Below are positions 35,448-46,082 of a stretch of DNA of 64,000 bases, piece by piece. The notes beneath the pieces are model-generated. The model made no database searches. It was not told the origin of the DNA and saw nothing but the letters and a program-made list of their open reading frames with translations. The number at the start of each line of letters is the position of its first letter. Position 1 is the first letter of the stretch. Source of the stretch: Qipengyuania flava (GTDB lineage: Bacteria > Pseudomonadota > Alphaproteobacteria > Sphingomonadales > Sphingomonadaceae); contig NZ_JAASQU010000003.1 in NCBI RefSeq assembly GCF_011762005.1, positions 310,001-374,000 of the forward strand. Direction: 5' to 3'. The position numbers and the translations under genes are program-made.

Positions 35448-35476
35448 GCAACTGCCCGTTTGGGCGCTTACGCTTC

Positions 35477-35533
35477 GATCTCGTTTCGCGAGATCAGACG
35501 AAGGGCGGTGCCGCAAGGCGCCGCCCTTTTTCG
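35477..35533 (+). terminator. Intrinsic terminator of rplJ-rplL with an upstream stem-loop
   Basis: AGGGCGGTGCC / GGCGCCGCCCT (35502-35526, one G-T pair, GCAA loop) followed by TTTTT. A separate perfect 7-bp hairpin GATCTCG/CGAGATC lies at 35477-35495. The main hairpin closely resembles the one after the beta-lactamase-like gene. Confidence 0.9.
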
Positions 35534-35552
35534 TAGCGCCGGACGCAGGCGC

Positions 35553-35645
35553 TCACGCATTGCCCGTGATGCGCAACCCGACCGCACCGACCAGCACCAT
35601 CGCGATGCACAGATACTGGATCGCACCGAGCCTCTCATCGAAGGC
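35553..35645 (-). pseudogene. C-terminal remnant of an EamA/DMT-type transporter
   Basis: The minus strand encodes FDERLGAIQYLCIAMVLVGA then VGLRITGNA and a stop, which is the last helix and tail of drug/metabolite (EamA) transporters (usual form: a Leu-Gly-x-x-Gln-Trp/Tyr helix start). The open frame runs back only to a stop at 35700-35702 with no start codon and no other EamA helices. The other nine helices are missing. It probably marks an old deletion or insertion junction beside the atypical gene at 35840. Confidence 0.6.
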
Positions 35646-35839
35646 GTGCTCCTTTTGTGCGGAAGGGGGCGATACGTCACCGTATTGAGAGCTGCTGCCT
35701 CATTCGGAGTGCCCGAGCAAACCATCACAGTCGCTTGCTATCAGTCGCCGGACACGCTGATCCCGATTGTTCCGTGTAACCGTAATTGCGCAAATAATGG
35801 TCTTTTGACCAATACTCTGAAACGCGATACGCCTTTCTC
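35646..35839. other. Gap without recognisable genes, lower GC than the surroundings
   Basis: Part of the 392-base interval between rplL and the next gene. Its left part continues the open minus frame of the transporter remnant without homology. The right part is AT-richer and includes a TGGTC/GACCA hairpin at about 35803-35816 and the presumed promoter of the gene at 35840. No confident box found. Confidence 0.5.
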
Positions 35840-36700
35840 ATGATCAGGCCGTTACTTTTTCCTGCCCTCATGTTGCTGATTGCCAGCGGAGCCATTGCTC
35901 AGGAATTCAAGCCGACGGATTCCGACACTTCACGACAAGAACAGATCATTGTGAGCGGCAATCGCGTTTCCACACCCGAAGACGCCAAGGTTTTGCGCCG
36001 CTTCACTGAGCAAATTCTCGAACCCGCAAAGTCCGACCAGCTTGCGCGGTGGAACCACCGCGTCTGTCCGAAAATCATGGGTGTGCGCGATGAAGAGGCT
36101 CGCTTCATCCGCGAGCGGATCGCGAAACTGGCGGAGGATGTCGGGCTCCGCGCAGCAGACGATCAATGCAATACGACTTTGCTGATCGCCTTCGCCCTCG
36201 ATGCGGCTACGCTCGCCAAGTCGCTGACCGATAGTGATCGCATTAAGCTGAAACAGGATGGCTATGCCCGATGGCGGCAGTTCCGTGAGACCGGTCGGCC
36301 GGTGCGCTGGCTGACGGTCACCGATTTTTGCTCCGCAGGATGTGCGGCGCCCAACTCCCGCCTGAGCAAGGCAGGACAGGCGAACTTCCAGACGCTCATC
36401 GTTATCGTGGACCATGAACAGATCGGCGAATTCCAGATCGGCGAATTGACCGACTATCTCGCGATGGTTTCGCTTTCAGCTCCCGAAATGCAAGGGCCAT
36501 GGCCCTCGGGCTCGGTGCTCGCCATGTTCGATACCGAACGGCGCGAGGTCGAACGATTTGGCCTGACCGATTACGACCTCGCTTTGCTTCGAGGCCTTTA
36601 TGCGAGCCGCGGCAACGCCGGGGCTCGCGAACAGATCAGCCGGATCGTCGCCGAAATGACGGCGGGGGTCGATCCATCCACCGACCCTCGCGACGACTGA
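35840..36700 (+). CDS. Secreted protein of unknown function
   Basis: 286 residues with a signal peptide (LLFPALMLLIASGAIAQE) and a mature alpha/beta protein. Four cysteines are visible (RVCPKIMG, DQCNTT, TDFCSAGCAAP), suggesting disulfides in the periplasm. The region TDFCSAGCAAPNSRL and the DYDLALLRGLYASRG tail are distinctive, and I have a vague sense of a family of uncharacterised sphingomonad proteins but cannot name it. Codon use is less GC-biased than the neighbours, which together with the adjacent transporter remnant suggests transfer or replacement at this site. Confidence 0.8.
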   Translation: MIRPLLFPALMLLIASGAIAQEFKPTDSDTSRQEQIIVSGNRVSTPEDAKVLRRFTEQILEPAKSDQLARWNHRVCPKIMGVRDEEARFIRERIAKLAEDVGLRAADDQCNTTLLIAFALDAATLAKSLTDSDRIKLKQDGYARWRQFRETGRPVRWLTVTDFCSAGCAAPNSRLSKAGQANFQTLIVIVDHEQIGEFQIGELTDYLAMVSLSAPEMQGPWPSGSVLAMFDTERREVERFGLTDYDLALLRGLYASRGNAGAREQISRIVAEMTAGVDPSTDPRDD

Positions 36701-36837
36701 AGCCTTCCTCCACCCTCCCAAGGCAGTCCTGAAGCCGTGCTAGTGTGCCCTTCGTGCCGCGCCACGCCACGAAACGGTGCCGCGGCCGATATGGCGGGTT
36801 GGTTGCGCCACCACCCTCCCCTATCCGGTCCGGCTGC

Positions 36838-38262
36838 ATGTCGCACGAGACCGCCATGGAGCCCACGCCCCCCATTGCGGATCCGGGCGGTGACGGCTGG
36901 CGCGCCGAACTGGGCGCGACGCTGCGGCTGAGCTGGCCGCTGGCGGCAGCGAACCTGCTGCAGATGCTCACCTATGCGATCGACGTCATCTTTATCGCCC
37001 GGCTGGGCGAGGACCAGCTCGCAGCCTCCGCACTCGCAATTGCGCTGTTCGGCCTCGTCCTGTGGGCGCTATCCGGCCTGACCGGTGCGGTCGCGCCGGT
37101 CGCGGCGGCCGAACTGGGCGAGCGCGCGCCCGCGCTGCGTCCGGTGCGCCGCTCGGTCCGCATGGCGCTATGGCTGGCGGTCTTTTCGGGCGTTGCAGGG
37201 ATCGGCATTTGCCTGCTGCTCGGCCCGCTGATGCATGTGACCGGGCAACAGGCGCAAATCACCGCCTTGGCAATCGAATACAATTCGCTGCTGGTGCTCA
37301 GCCTCGTCCCGATGCTGTTCAACAATGTGCTGCGCAGCTTCGTCTCGACGCTCGACCGACCGATCTTCGCCACTGCGATTACCGCGGGCGGAATCTTCGT
37401 CAACGCGCTGGCCAATTACGCCTTCATCTTCGGCAATCTCGGCGCCCCCGAACTGGGTCTGCAGGGTGCCGCCGTGGCGACGATCCTCACCACGCTGACC
37501 ACGCTAGCGGCCTATGTCGCGGCGATCAGGCTCGACCCCAAGCTGCACCGCTATCGCGTCTTCGGGCGCTGGTGGTCGCCCGACTGGCCGCGATTGCTGC
37601 ATATCGTCCGGATCGGCACGCCGATCGCACTGACCATCACCGCCGAGGCGGGCATCTTTGGCGCGGCCGCATTCCTGATGGGCAATATCGGCGCCAGCCA
37701 GCTCGCCGCGCATACGGTCGCGCTGCAGATCGCCGCGCTGGCCTTCCAGGTGCCCTTCGGCGTGGGCCAGGCGGCGACGATCCGGGTCGGCTATTTCTAC
37801 GGCGCGCGCGATCCCGACGGGATGAAGCGGGCGGGTTGGACCGCCATCGTCGTCGGTACTGGCTTCATGGCGTTCACCGCGCTGCTGATGATCGTGATCC
37901 CCAAGCCGCTGATCGCAATCTATGTCGATCCGTGGGACCCGAAGAACGCGGTGCTGGTGGGCTTCGCACTGCAATATATCGTCATCGCCGCCGCCTTCCA
38001 GCTGTTCGACGGCATGCAGGCGGTCGCCGCGGGCGCGCTGCGCGGCTTGCAGGATACGCGCATCCCGATGTGGATCGCTGCCTTCGCCTATTGGGTGCCC
38101 GGCATCGGCACCGCGCTGGCACTGGGTTTCTACACCCCGCTCGAAGGCGTGGGCGTGTGGATGGGGCTTGCCACCGGGCTGACAGTGGCGGCGGCGCTGC
38201 TCGGCTGGCGTTGGCACCGGCGCGAGGCGCTCGGCCTCACCCGGCGCGAGGCCAAGGCCTAG
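36838..38262 (+). CDS. MATE-family multidrug efflux transporter
   Basis: 474 residues from ATG 36838 (the frame is open further upstream but without family sequence). Twelve transmembrane helices in two similar halves: SWPLAAANLLQMLTYAIDVI opens the first and IGTPIALTITAEAGIFGAAA the second. The conserved QVPFGVGQAATIRVGY matches NorM-type pumps, which exchange cationic drugs for Na+ or H+. The last helices are followed by a basic tail. It ends one base before the stop of the convergent MscS gene. Confidence 0.93.
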   Translation: MSHETAMEPTPPIADPGGDGWRAELGATLRLSWPLAAANLLQMLTYAIDVIFIARLGEDQLAASALAIALFGLVLWALSGLTGAVAPVAAAELGERAPALRPVRRSVRMALWLAVFSGVAGIGICLLLGPLMHVTGQQAQITALAIEYNSLLVLSLVPMLFNNVLRSFVSTLDRPIFATAITAGGIFVNALANYAFIFGNLGAPELGLQGAAVATILTTLTTLAAYVAAIRLDPKLHRYRVFGRWWSPDWPRLLHIVRIGTPIALTITAEAGIFGAAAFLMGNIGASQLAAHTVALQIAALAFQVPFGVGQAATIRVGYFYGARDPDGMKRAGWTAIVVGTGFMAFTALLMIVIPKPLIAIYVDPWDPKNAVLVGFALQYIVIAAAFQLFDGMQAVAAGALRGLQDTRIPMWIAAFAYWVPGIGTALALGFYTPLEGVGVWMGLATGLTVAAALLGWRWHRREALGLTRREAKA

Positions 38263-38263
38263 T

Positions 38264-39097
38264 TCAGGCCGCGCGCTGCACGATCTCGCGCTGCGGGAAC
38301 GGGATCGAGATGCCGACATCGTCGAAGCGCGCCTTGACCGCTTCGGTCATGTCCCACGACAGGCCAAGATAATCCGGCGTACTGCACCACACGCGCATTC
38401 CAATGCCGACCGAGCTGTCGTCGAGCGAGCTGACAAACGTTACCGGCTCGGGATCGTCGAGCACGCGGTCGTCGGTAAGCGCCAGCTTGAGCAGCTCTTC
38501 CCTGGCGCGCGCCATGCTGTCGCCATAGGCAATGCCCACGACCAGTTCGAGCCGCCGCGTCGGATGACGGTTGTAATTGACGATCGCCTGGTTCCACAAT
38601 TCGGAATTGGGCACCATCACGAACAGCCCGTCGAACTGCTTGAGTTCGGTCGTGAACAGGCCGATCTGCTGGACCGTGCCGGTTACCGAACCCGCGTTGA
38701 TCGCCTCACCCACCTTGAACGGCTTCTGCACCAGGATCATCACGCCCGAGGCGACGTTGCTGAGCGTGCCCTGCAAGGCGAGGCCGACCGCCAGCGCCAT
38801 ACCTCCAAGCGCGGCAAGGATGCTGGTGGTCTGTACGCCGAACTGTCCCAGAACGGTGACGAGGACCAGCGCCCACAAGGCGTATTTGACGAGGCTCGAC
38901 AGGAAGTTGGCCACCGTTGGCTCGAACCGCGACGAACGGGTCATCGCCCGGTCGACCCAGCGCGAGATGATGCCCGCCAGCAGCAGGCCGATCACCAGCA
39001 CCGCGAAGGCACCGGCGATGTCCATCATGTGCAACCGCAACCACAGCCAGATCTGTTCGGGAATCGTCAGCGCAGAAATGGTCTGGTCGGTGGTCAT
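38264..39097 (-). CDS. Small-conductance mechanosensitive channel (MscS family)
   Basis: 277 residues, close to E. coli MscS. Three transmembrane helices occupy about 27-120. TM3 has the Ala/Gly-packed pore pattern (GGMALAVGLALQGTLSNVAS), followed by GVMILVQKPFKVGEAINAGS and the VPNSELWNQAIVNY beta-domain motif. It releases solutes on hypo-osmotic shock. The gene is divergent from groES and convergent with the MATE gene. A second, longer MscS homologue is encoded at 53835. Confidence 0.93.
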   Translation of the reverse strand: MTTDQTISALTIPEQIWLWLRLHMMDIAGAFAVLVIGLLLAGIISRWVDRAMTRSSRFEPTVANFLSSLVKYALWALVLVTVLGQFGVQTTSILAALGGMALAVGLALQGTLSNVASGVMILVQKPFKVGEAINAGSVTGTVQQIGLFTTELKQFDGLFVMVPNSELWNQAIVNYNRHPTRRLELVVGIAYGDSMARAREELLKLALTDDRVLDDPEPVTFVSSLDDSSVGIGMRVWCSTPDYLGLSWDMTEAVKARFDDVGISIPFPQREIVQRAA

Positions 39098-39220
39098 GCA
39101 ACAGTGGCCCTCGTGCCGTTGTCAGGAAGATTGAGCGCGGCCACATGGTATGCAGCCGCGCTCCGTGCCACCCCCAACGCAGCAACGATCGATCGGTTCA
39201 ATTTTTTGTCGGACGACCCG

Positions 39221-39248
39221 TTGACTCGTTTCGGCCCCGTCCCCAAAT
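39221..39248 (+). promoter_or_regulatory. groESL: RpoH-like heat-shock promoter of groESL
   Basis: TTGACT (39221-39226), a 14-base spacer and CCCCAAAT (39241-39248) resemble the sigma-32 consensus (CTTGAA and CCCCATTT). It ends 8 bases before the CIRCE element. A sigma-70 reading with a normal -10 is not apparent. Confidence 0.65.
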
Positions 39249-39256
39249 GACGCCCG

Positions 39257-39283
39257 CTGGCACTCTCGAGGAGCGAGTGCCAA
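39257..39283 (+). promoter_or_regulatory. CIRCE operator (HrcA binding site)
   Basis: CTGGCACTC - 9 bases - GAGTGCCAA, eight of nine positions palindromic and identical to CIRCE except the first base of the left arm. It sits between the heat-shock promoter and groES, so HrcA would repress groESL in the absence of heat stress. Confidence 0.93.
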
Positions 39284-39319
39284 CGCATGTTTCACCTTCT
39301 TAGAAGAGAGGTCATCATC

Positions 39320-39607
39320 ATGGCATTTCGTCCGCTGCACGACCGCGTACTGGTCCGTCGCATCGAAGCCGAGGAAAAGACCGCCGGCGGGATCATCATT
39401 CCCGACAGCGCCAAGGAAAAGCCGAGCGAAGGCGAGATCGTCGCCGTCGGTGAAGGCGCCCGCAACGAAGGCGGCGACCGCATCGCGCTCGACGTCAAGG
39501 CTGGCGACCGCATCCTGTTCGGCAAGTGGTCGGGCACCGAGGTCAAGCTCGATGGCGAAGACCTGCTGATCATGAAGGAAAGCGACATCATGGGGATCAT
39601 CGGCTGA
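39320..39607 (+). CDS. groES: Co-chaperonin GroES
   Basis: 95 residues from ATG 39320 ([20 protein letters not shown]), preceded by AGAGAGG. It caps the GroEL cavity. The mobile-loop region [20 protein letters not shown] and the C-terminal [14 protein letters not shown] are typical. An upstream in-frame start would add [11 protein letters not shown], which overlaps the ribosome site and is rejected. It is followed by groEL after 53 bases and is controlled by the CIRCE element. Confidence 0.98.
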   Translation: MAFRPLHDRVLVRRIEAEEKTAGGIIIPDSAKEKPSEGEIVAVGEGARNEGGDRIALDVKAGDRILFGKWSGTEVKLDGEDLLIMKESDIMGIIG

Positions 39608-39642
39608 TCGCCGGATCCTGACGCTATCCACCAGACACGTAA

Positions 39643-41310
<1,668 letters not shown>

Positions 41311-41335
41311 GCTCACCACCCTACCCAAGGAATGG

Positions 41336-41370
41336 GGCCCGGCAGGAGCGATCCTGCCGGGCCTTTTCTT
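41336..41370 (+). terminator. Intrinsic terminator of groESL
   Basis: A perfect 12-bp stem GGCCCGGCAGGA / TCCTGCCGGGCC with a GCGA loop, followed by TTTTCTTT. Confidence 0.93.
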
Positions 41371-41402
41371 TGTTCGGTGCGAAAGCCTTGCCGGCCGGCG
41401 GA

Positions 41403-42416
41403 TCAGCGCGGGGCGAACCGGCGGGCAGTATCGGCGTCGCGCGAGGCGGGATCGACGCAGACACGGGCGATCAGCGGGAGATGATCGGAGCCGATGTCGG
41501 GCCCGATCTCGAGCCGGTCGACCTTGACCCCGTCCTTCACGAATATCTGATCGAGCGGCCAGCCGATCCAGGCATAGTCCGCCGGGAATGTGGCGAAGCT
41601 GCCGCGTCCGGCACGCGGATCACGATAGCCGCCCTCGCGAATGAAGCGCGAGGTGGTCTTCGACCATGGAACATCGTTGAAATCGCCGATCGCCAGCACG
41701 TTCGACAGGCCGTCGGGTGTGAGAGCTCCCGCCCGGGCAATGTTCTCGTCGCGGGTCGCTGTGCTTTCGCCGGGCAGTGGCGGACGCGGGTGCAGGCCGA
41801 TCACTTCGAAACGCGCCCCGTCACCCATGCGCAGCGTGGCATAGAGCGTCGGCGTCTGCGCCTCGTCATCGATCGGCATGGCCGCGCGATCGACCTCGAG
41901 CCGGGTGGCGAAGACCATGCCATAGGTGTTGTCGAGCGGACGCTCCAGCCGATAGCCATAGCCCGCCAGTTGCGGCTCCAGCGCCTCCACCCAGCGCCGA
42001 TCGGTTTCCATCAGCAGCAGGATATCGGGGTCGACCCGCTCGATCAGCGCAGCGGTGTCGGCATGGCGCGCGTTGTCCTGCAGGACGTTGAAGGACAGCA
42101 CGCTGGCGCAGCTCATCCCGTCCACCTCGTCGGGCAACGGAACTTGTGGCGCGGCAAGCACGGTATAGGGCCATAGCCGGAAGAGATTGATCCCGATGGC
42201 GAGAGTGGCGAGCCCGAGGACCAGCCAGCGGCGATCGCGCGCCAGCACGATACCCACGATGGCGAGGCCTGCGGCGAGATAGATCGAGGGCTCGCGCAGC
42301 ATGTCGAGCATGCGCACCGAACCGCGGTTGGTATCGAGCAGCGAGACGAGCGCCGCCACCACCAGCAGAGCCAGGAGCGCGACCGCAATGACGCTGGTTA
42401 CGTTCCGTACGCGCAT
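41403..42416 (-). CDS. Membrane-anchored endonuclease/exonuclease/phosphatase-fold protein
   Basis: 337 residues. Three hydrophobic helices at the N-terminus (about 8-28, 44-60 and 66-92) tether an EEP domain that faces the periplasm. The fold's catalytic residues are present: LSFNVLQDN, LLMETDRRW (metal Glu), GLHPRPPLP (His), GDFNDVPWS and GSDHLPLIA (catalytic Asp-His). The family includes phosphatases, lipases and nucleases of unclear substrate. The gene lies 43 bases downstream of the DUF305 gene on the same strand and may share its transcript. Confidence 0.85.
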   Translation of the reverse strand: MRVRNVTSVIAVALLALLVVAALVSLLDTNRGSVRMLDMLREPSIYLAAGLAIVGIVLARDRRWLVLGLATLAIGINLFRLWPYTVLAAPQVPLPDEVDGMSCASVLSFNVLQDNARHADTAALIERVDPDILLLMETDRRWVEALEPQLAGYGYRLERPLDNTYGMVFATRLEVDRAAMPIDDEAQTPTLYATLRMGDGARFEVIGLHPRPPLPGESTATRDENIARAGALTPDGLSNVLAIGDFNDVPWSKTTSRFIREGGYRDPRAGRGSFATFPADYAWIGWPLDQIFVKDGVKVDRLEIGPDIGSDHLPLIARVCVDPASRDADTARRFAPR

Positions 42417-42459
42417 CGCTCACCCCCCTGCCGGTTCGGGCCGCAGCCTCGTTTGGCGA

Positions 42460-44697
42460 TCAGCCACCCTTGCGGCTGTCTTCCGCCGCGCGGGCGAGAT
42501 CGTCGGGCCAGGTCACCTGCGTCTGCGTCTGCGGGTTGAACAGCCCGTCGGGATATTGCGCACCCTCGGCGGCGGCGATTTCCTCGGGCGTGAGGAATTC
42601 GCTCGGCTCCAGCGCGAAGACGTCGAGCCCGCGGGTGATTTCGGTCGCGTAAATGCGGCCATTGTACCAGTAGGCGCTCCAGTAACCACCGGTGACCAAC
42701 TGCTCCTCGTCCACCGGCCCGCGGTCGAAATAGGCGATTTCGACAGGGTTCTTCGCATCGGTGAAATCGATCACCGAAATGCCCCCCTGGTACCACGCCT
42801 GGACGAAGATATCGCGTCCCGGCACCGGTATGATCGACCCGTTGTGCGCGACGCAGTTCTCCTTGTCGGTCTGCGGCGCGGGGATCTTGTAGAGGCTGCT
42901 GAATTCGAGCTTGCCGTCCTTGAGTTCGTAGATCGCGTTGGCGCCCCAGTCCATCGGGTCACCCGCCTGGCAACGCGGGCGTCCGCCCCCACCCCATTCA
43001 TCGGTGAACAGCACCTTCGTGCCATCGTTGTTGAAGGTGGCCGAATGCCAATAGGCGAAACCGGTCTCGGTCACGTCGTCGATCCGCGTGGGCTGCAGCG
43101 GATCGGAAATGTCGAGCACGATGCCGTTGCCCGAACATGCCCCGGCCGCGATCCCCTTGGCCGGGAAGACGGTGATGTCGTGGCAGTGATCGGTGATGTT
43201 CGTGTCCTGCGTACCTTCGCCGTGGTCGCCGCCGAGCCACAGGCCGGCAATCCGTTCATCCTCGGCAAAGACGCGCGCGGACGAGGTGATCTGCGATGCG
43301 GCGGGGTTCGCCAGCGGCACTTCGATCACGTCGATGCTGAACAGCGCGGTGTTGTCGCCGCCGGTTTCGAAACAGCCTGCCAGTTCCTCGTTGGGACGCA
43401 CGTAGGAGGTGCCTGAATTGTAGACCACGATGCGCGTGTCGTCCGCGCTCACCACCGAATGCGTGTGGCTGCCGCGGCAGGTCTGCACCTGGCCGACCTG
43501 CACCGGACGGGCGATATCGGAAATGTCGAAGATGCGCAGGCCACGGAACCGCTCCTCGCTGACGCGCTCGGCTACCCCGCCCAGCCCGCAATCGACGCGC
43601 GCGCGGCTGTCCTGCACGCTCATGAACAGCAGGTCGCCGACGATCGACACGTCGCCCTGCCCGCCGGGACAGACGACCGAGCTGACGAGGTTCGGCATGC
43701 CGTCCTCGCCGAGGCGATAGGCATTGAAGCCGTGATAGCTGCCGGCGACCAGCAGGTCGCCCGAGAAGGCCATGTCGGTATTGGCGAAGCTCAGCAGCGA
43801 GGAACGCTGGCCGAAACGGTCTTCCTCCTCGCCGTCTTCGCCTTCCTCGCCGCGCCCGGTCGCGCTGTCGTCCTCATCGGCGGCGGTGTCCTCATCCTCG
43901 ATCGCGGGCTGGAGCTGCGCGGGGTTCTGCGGATCGAAGAAGCCCGTCGGCTTGGGCAGAGCGGCGACCTTGCGCAGATTGCTGATTGCCTCGCCCGCAT
44001 CGCGGAAACCGGCGGCCAGGCCGACGCGCGGATCGCTCGACAATTGCGACAACAGCACGTTCATCCGCTCGATTTCGGTTTCCTGGTCGGCAACGATGTC
44101 GTTGGTGAACTCGAACATGACCGGATCGTAGGCGCTGCCCGGCTGGCGATGCAGTTCCTCGACCATCTCGATCGCGCCCTGGTGGTGGCGGATCATCAGC
44201 GTCAGGAACTGGCGGTCGAACTCGGTCCCCTGCGCTTCGGCCAGCGCTTCCATCTGCGCCGGCGACGCCATCCCCATCATCGCGTGATGCGCGCTATGAT
44301 CCATCGCAGCATGGTTCATCCCCGCGTGATGCGACTTCGGCTGGCCGCCCGTAGCCTCGCCCCGCGCTTCGAGCCAGCCGCGCATGAAAGCGACCTCGTC
44401 GGCCTGCGAGCCGTCGATCCGGTCGGCGATGGAGCGCACCGCGTCATTGCTGGTCCGCTCGTTCACGAGTGCCGCCATTTCCACCGCCTGCAGGTGATGG
44501 ACGATCATATCCTGCATGAACTTCACATCGGCCGGAGAATAGCGCGTGTCGGACAGGCGGATGGCCTCGTCCTCGTCGATCACGCGCGATTGCGCGCCCG
44601 GCGCGCCCGGCAGCACGATCGGTGCCTGCTGCGCGATCGCGGCACTGGCGGTGGACAGAAGCAGGCCGGTGGCCAGCACCCGAAAACTCTTGGTCAT
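42460..44697 (-). CDS. Secreted DUF305 - LVIVD beta-propeller fusion protein
   Basis: 745 residues from ATG 44697. Signal peptide (MTKSFRVLATGLLLSTASAA), then a DUF305 ferritin-like helical domain with its two signature helices, FMQDMIVHHLQAVEMAALV (about 57) and FLTLMIRHHQGAIEMVEELH (about 163). Between them is a His/Met-rich loop (SHHAGMNHAAMDHSAHHAMM). A strongly acidic linker (about 265-300) joins an LVIVD-type beta-propeller with repeated LRIFDISDIARPVQVG-like units. His/Met and acid richness suggest metal (for example copper) binding, but that is inference. Several Cys pairs may form disulfides. The fusion of these two domains is unusual in my knowledge. Confidence 0.85.
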   Translation of the reverse strand: MTKSFRVLATGLLLSTASAAIAQQAPIVLPGAPGAQSRVIDEDEAIRLSDTRYSPADVKFMQDMIVHHLQAVEMAALVNERTSNDAVRSIADRIDGSQADEVAFMRGWLEARGEATGGQPKSHHAGMNHAAMDHSAHHAMMGMASPAQMEALAEAQGTEFDRQFLTLMIRHHQGAIEMVEELHRQPGSAYDPVMFEFTNDIVADQETEIERMNVLLSQLSSDPRVGLAAGFRDAGEAISNLRKVAALPKPTGFFDPQNPAQLQPAIEDEDTAADEDDSATGRGEEGEDGEEEDRFGQRSSLLSFANTDMAFSGDLLVAGSYHGFNAYRLGEDGMPNLVSSVVCPGGQGDVSIVGDLLFMSVQDSRARVDCGLGGVAERVSEERFRGLRIFDISDIARPVQVGQVQTCRGSHTHSVVSADDTRIVVYNSGTSYVRPNEELAGCFETGGDNTALFSIDVIEVPLANPAASQITSSARVFAEDERIAGLWLGGDHGEGTQDTNITDHCHDITVFPAKGIAAGACSGNGIVLDISDPLQPTRIDDVTETGFAYWHSATFNNDGTKVLFTDEWGGGGRPRCQAGDPMDWGANAIYELKDGKLEFSSLYKIPAPQTDKENCVAHNGSIIPVPGRDIFVQAWYQGGISVIDFTDAKNPVEIAYFDRGPVDEEQLVTGGYWSAYWYNGRIYATEITRGLDVFALEPSEFLTPEEIAAAEGAQYPDGLFNPQTQTQVTWPDDLARAAEDSRKGG

Positions 44698-44789
44698 ATT
44701 GGCAGTCCCCAAATTTTCCTCGCGCACACAAGGCCGTGCGCGGGACCAGGGGTCAAGCGCCAATTCCACCAACGACCACGGGCGGTCCG

Positions 44790-46082
44790 TCAGCTACGCG
44801 CGAATTTGCCCCGTCGCGGCCCGAGATAGCCGAACAGATAGGCCCCGACCTTGCGCATCTGGATTTCCTCCGCGCCCTCGGTGATGCGGTAGCGGCGGTG
44901 GTGGCGATAGATGTGCTCGAACGGCTTGTGCCGCGAATAGCCGATCCCGCCATGCACCTGCATCGCCCGGTCGGCGGCCTCGCACACCAGCCGGTTCGCC
45001 CAGTAATTGCACATCGACACCTTGTCGGAGATCGTCTTCTCGATCTCTTCATGCGGCATGTTGTCCATGTCCCAGGCGGTCTTGTAAATCAGCAGCCGCA
45101 GCATTTCGCATTGCGTCGCCAGCTCGACCAGCGGGAACTGGATCGCCTGGTTGCGCGCCAGTTCCTCGCCGAAGGGCTTGCGGGTGCGCGCATATTCGAC
45201 GCTCTGCTCGACGCAATATTGCGCTGCGCCGAGCGATGAGGCCGCCTGGCGGATGCGGTTCTGGTGGACGAAGCTTTGCGCCAGCGCGAGCCCGCGTCCT
45301 TCGACACCCAGAATTGCCTCGTCGGGCACCCAGACATTGTTCACCGACAGCCGCGGGTGATCGGTGGGCATGTTGAAGGTCCACATCCATTCCTCGATCT
45401 CGAGCCCGGGGGTGGGATTGGGGACGAGGAAACAGGTGATCCCGCTGGCATCGCCATTCTCCCCGCCAGTGCGCGCGAACATCGCGCAATGCGTGGCGAC
45501 ATGCATGCCGGTGATCCACATCTTCTCGCCGTTGATGCGCCAGCCATCGACCCCGTCGCGCGTTTCGCGGACCGCCGTGGTTTCCATCCATGTGGCGTCG
45601 GAACCGTGATCGGGCTCGGTCAGCCCGAAGGCCACGCGGCGCGTGCCCTCGAAGCCGCCCGCGATAAATTCCTGCTTCTGCTCTTCGGTGCCGAAGGTCT
45701 CGAACATCGCGACGAAGGGGAAATTGCCGACGATCGAATGTTCGTTCTGCAGATCATTGTGCAGGCCGAGGCCGCGCTGTGCAAAGCGGTCGCGGATCAC
45801 GGCCATCCACAGGTTCGAGCCATCCCTGCCGTTATATTTCTTCGGCGCCGAGAAACGCCAGTGTCCCGCTGCGTCTGCCGCCTTGCGGCATTCGCGCAGC
45901 AGGTCTTCCCATTCGTGGCTGGGCAGGCCGCCGCGCTCCCAATCGGTACGCGCGTCTTCGCGCCGATGGTCGAAGAAGCGGATATTGTCGTCCTTCGCCA
46001 CCATCGGCTCGATCGTGTTCTCGATGAAGGCTTCGAGCTCGGCGTAATAATCCTCGAGATCCTGCGGTATCGCGAAATCCAT
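44790..46082 (-). CDS. Acyl-CoA dehydrogenase, ACAD10/11-like
   Basis: 430 residues from ATG 46082. FAD-dependent dehydrogenase fold: the middle domain has FGLTEPDHGSDATWMETTAV and INGEKMWITGMHVATHCA, and the C-terminal helical domain reads RTRKPFGEELARNQAIQFPL and MQVHGGIGYSRHKPFEHIYR. Its start shares one base with the stop of the phosphotransferase gene (TGATG), so the two proteins are made together. That pairing matches human ACAD10/11, where a kinase-like domain and this dehydrogenase are fused and process 4-hydroxyacyl-CoA. Substrate here is inferred only. Confidence 0.92.
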   Translation of the reverse strand: MDFAIPQDLEDYYAELEAFIENTIEPMVAKDDNIRFFDHRREDARTDWERGGLPSHEWEDLLRECRKAADAAGHWRFSAPKKYNGRDGSNLWMAVIRDRFAQRGLGLHNDLQNEHSIVGNFPFVAMFETFGTEEQKQEFIAGGFEGTRRVAFGLTEPDHGSDATWMETTAVRETRDGVDGWRINGEKMWITGMHVATHCAMFARTGGENGDASGITCFLVPNPTPGLEIEEWMWTFNMPTDHPRLSVNNVWVPDEAILGVEGRGLALAQSFVHQNRIRQAASSLGAAQYCVEQSVEYARTRKPFGEELARNQAIQFPLVELATQCEMLRLLIYKTAWDMDNMPHEEIEKTISDKVSMCNYWANRLVCEAADRAMQVHGGIGYSRHKPFEHIYRHHRRYRITEGAEEIQMRKVGAYLFGYLGPRRGKFARS

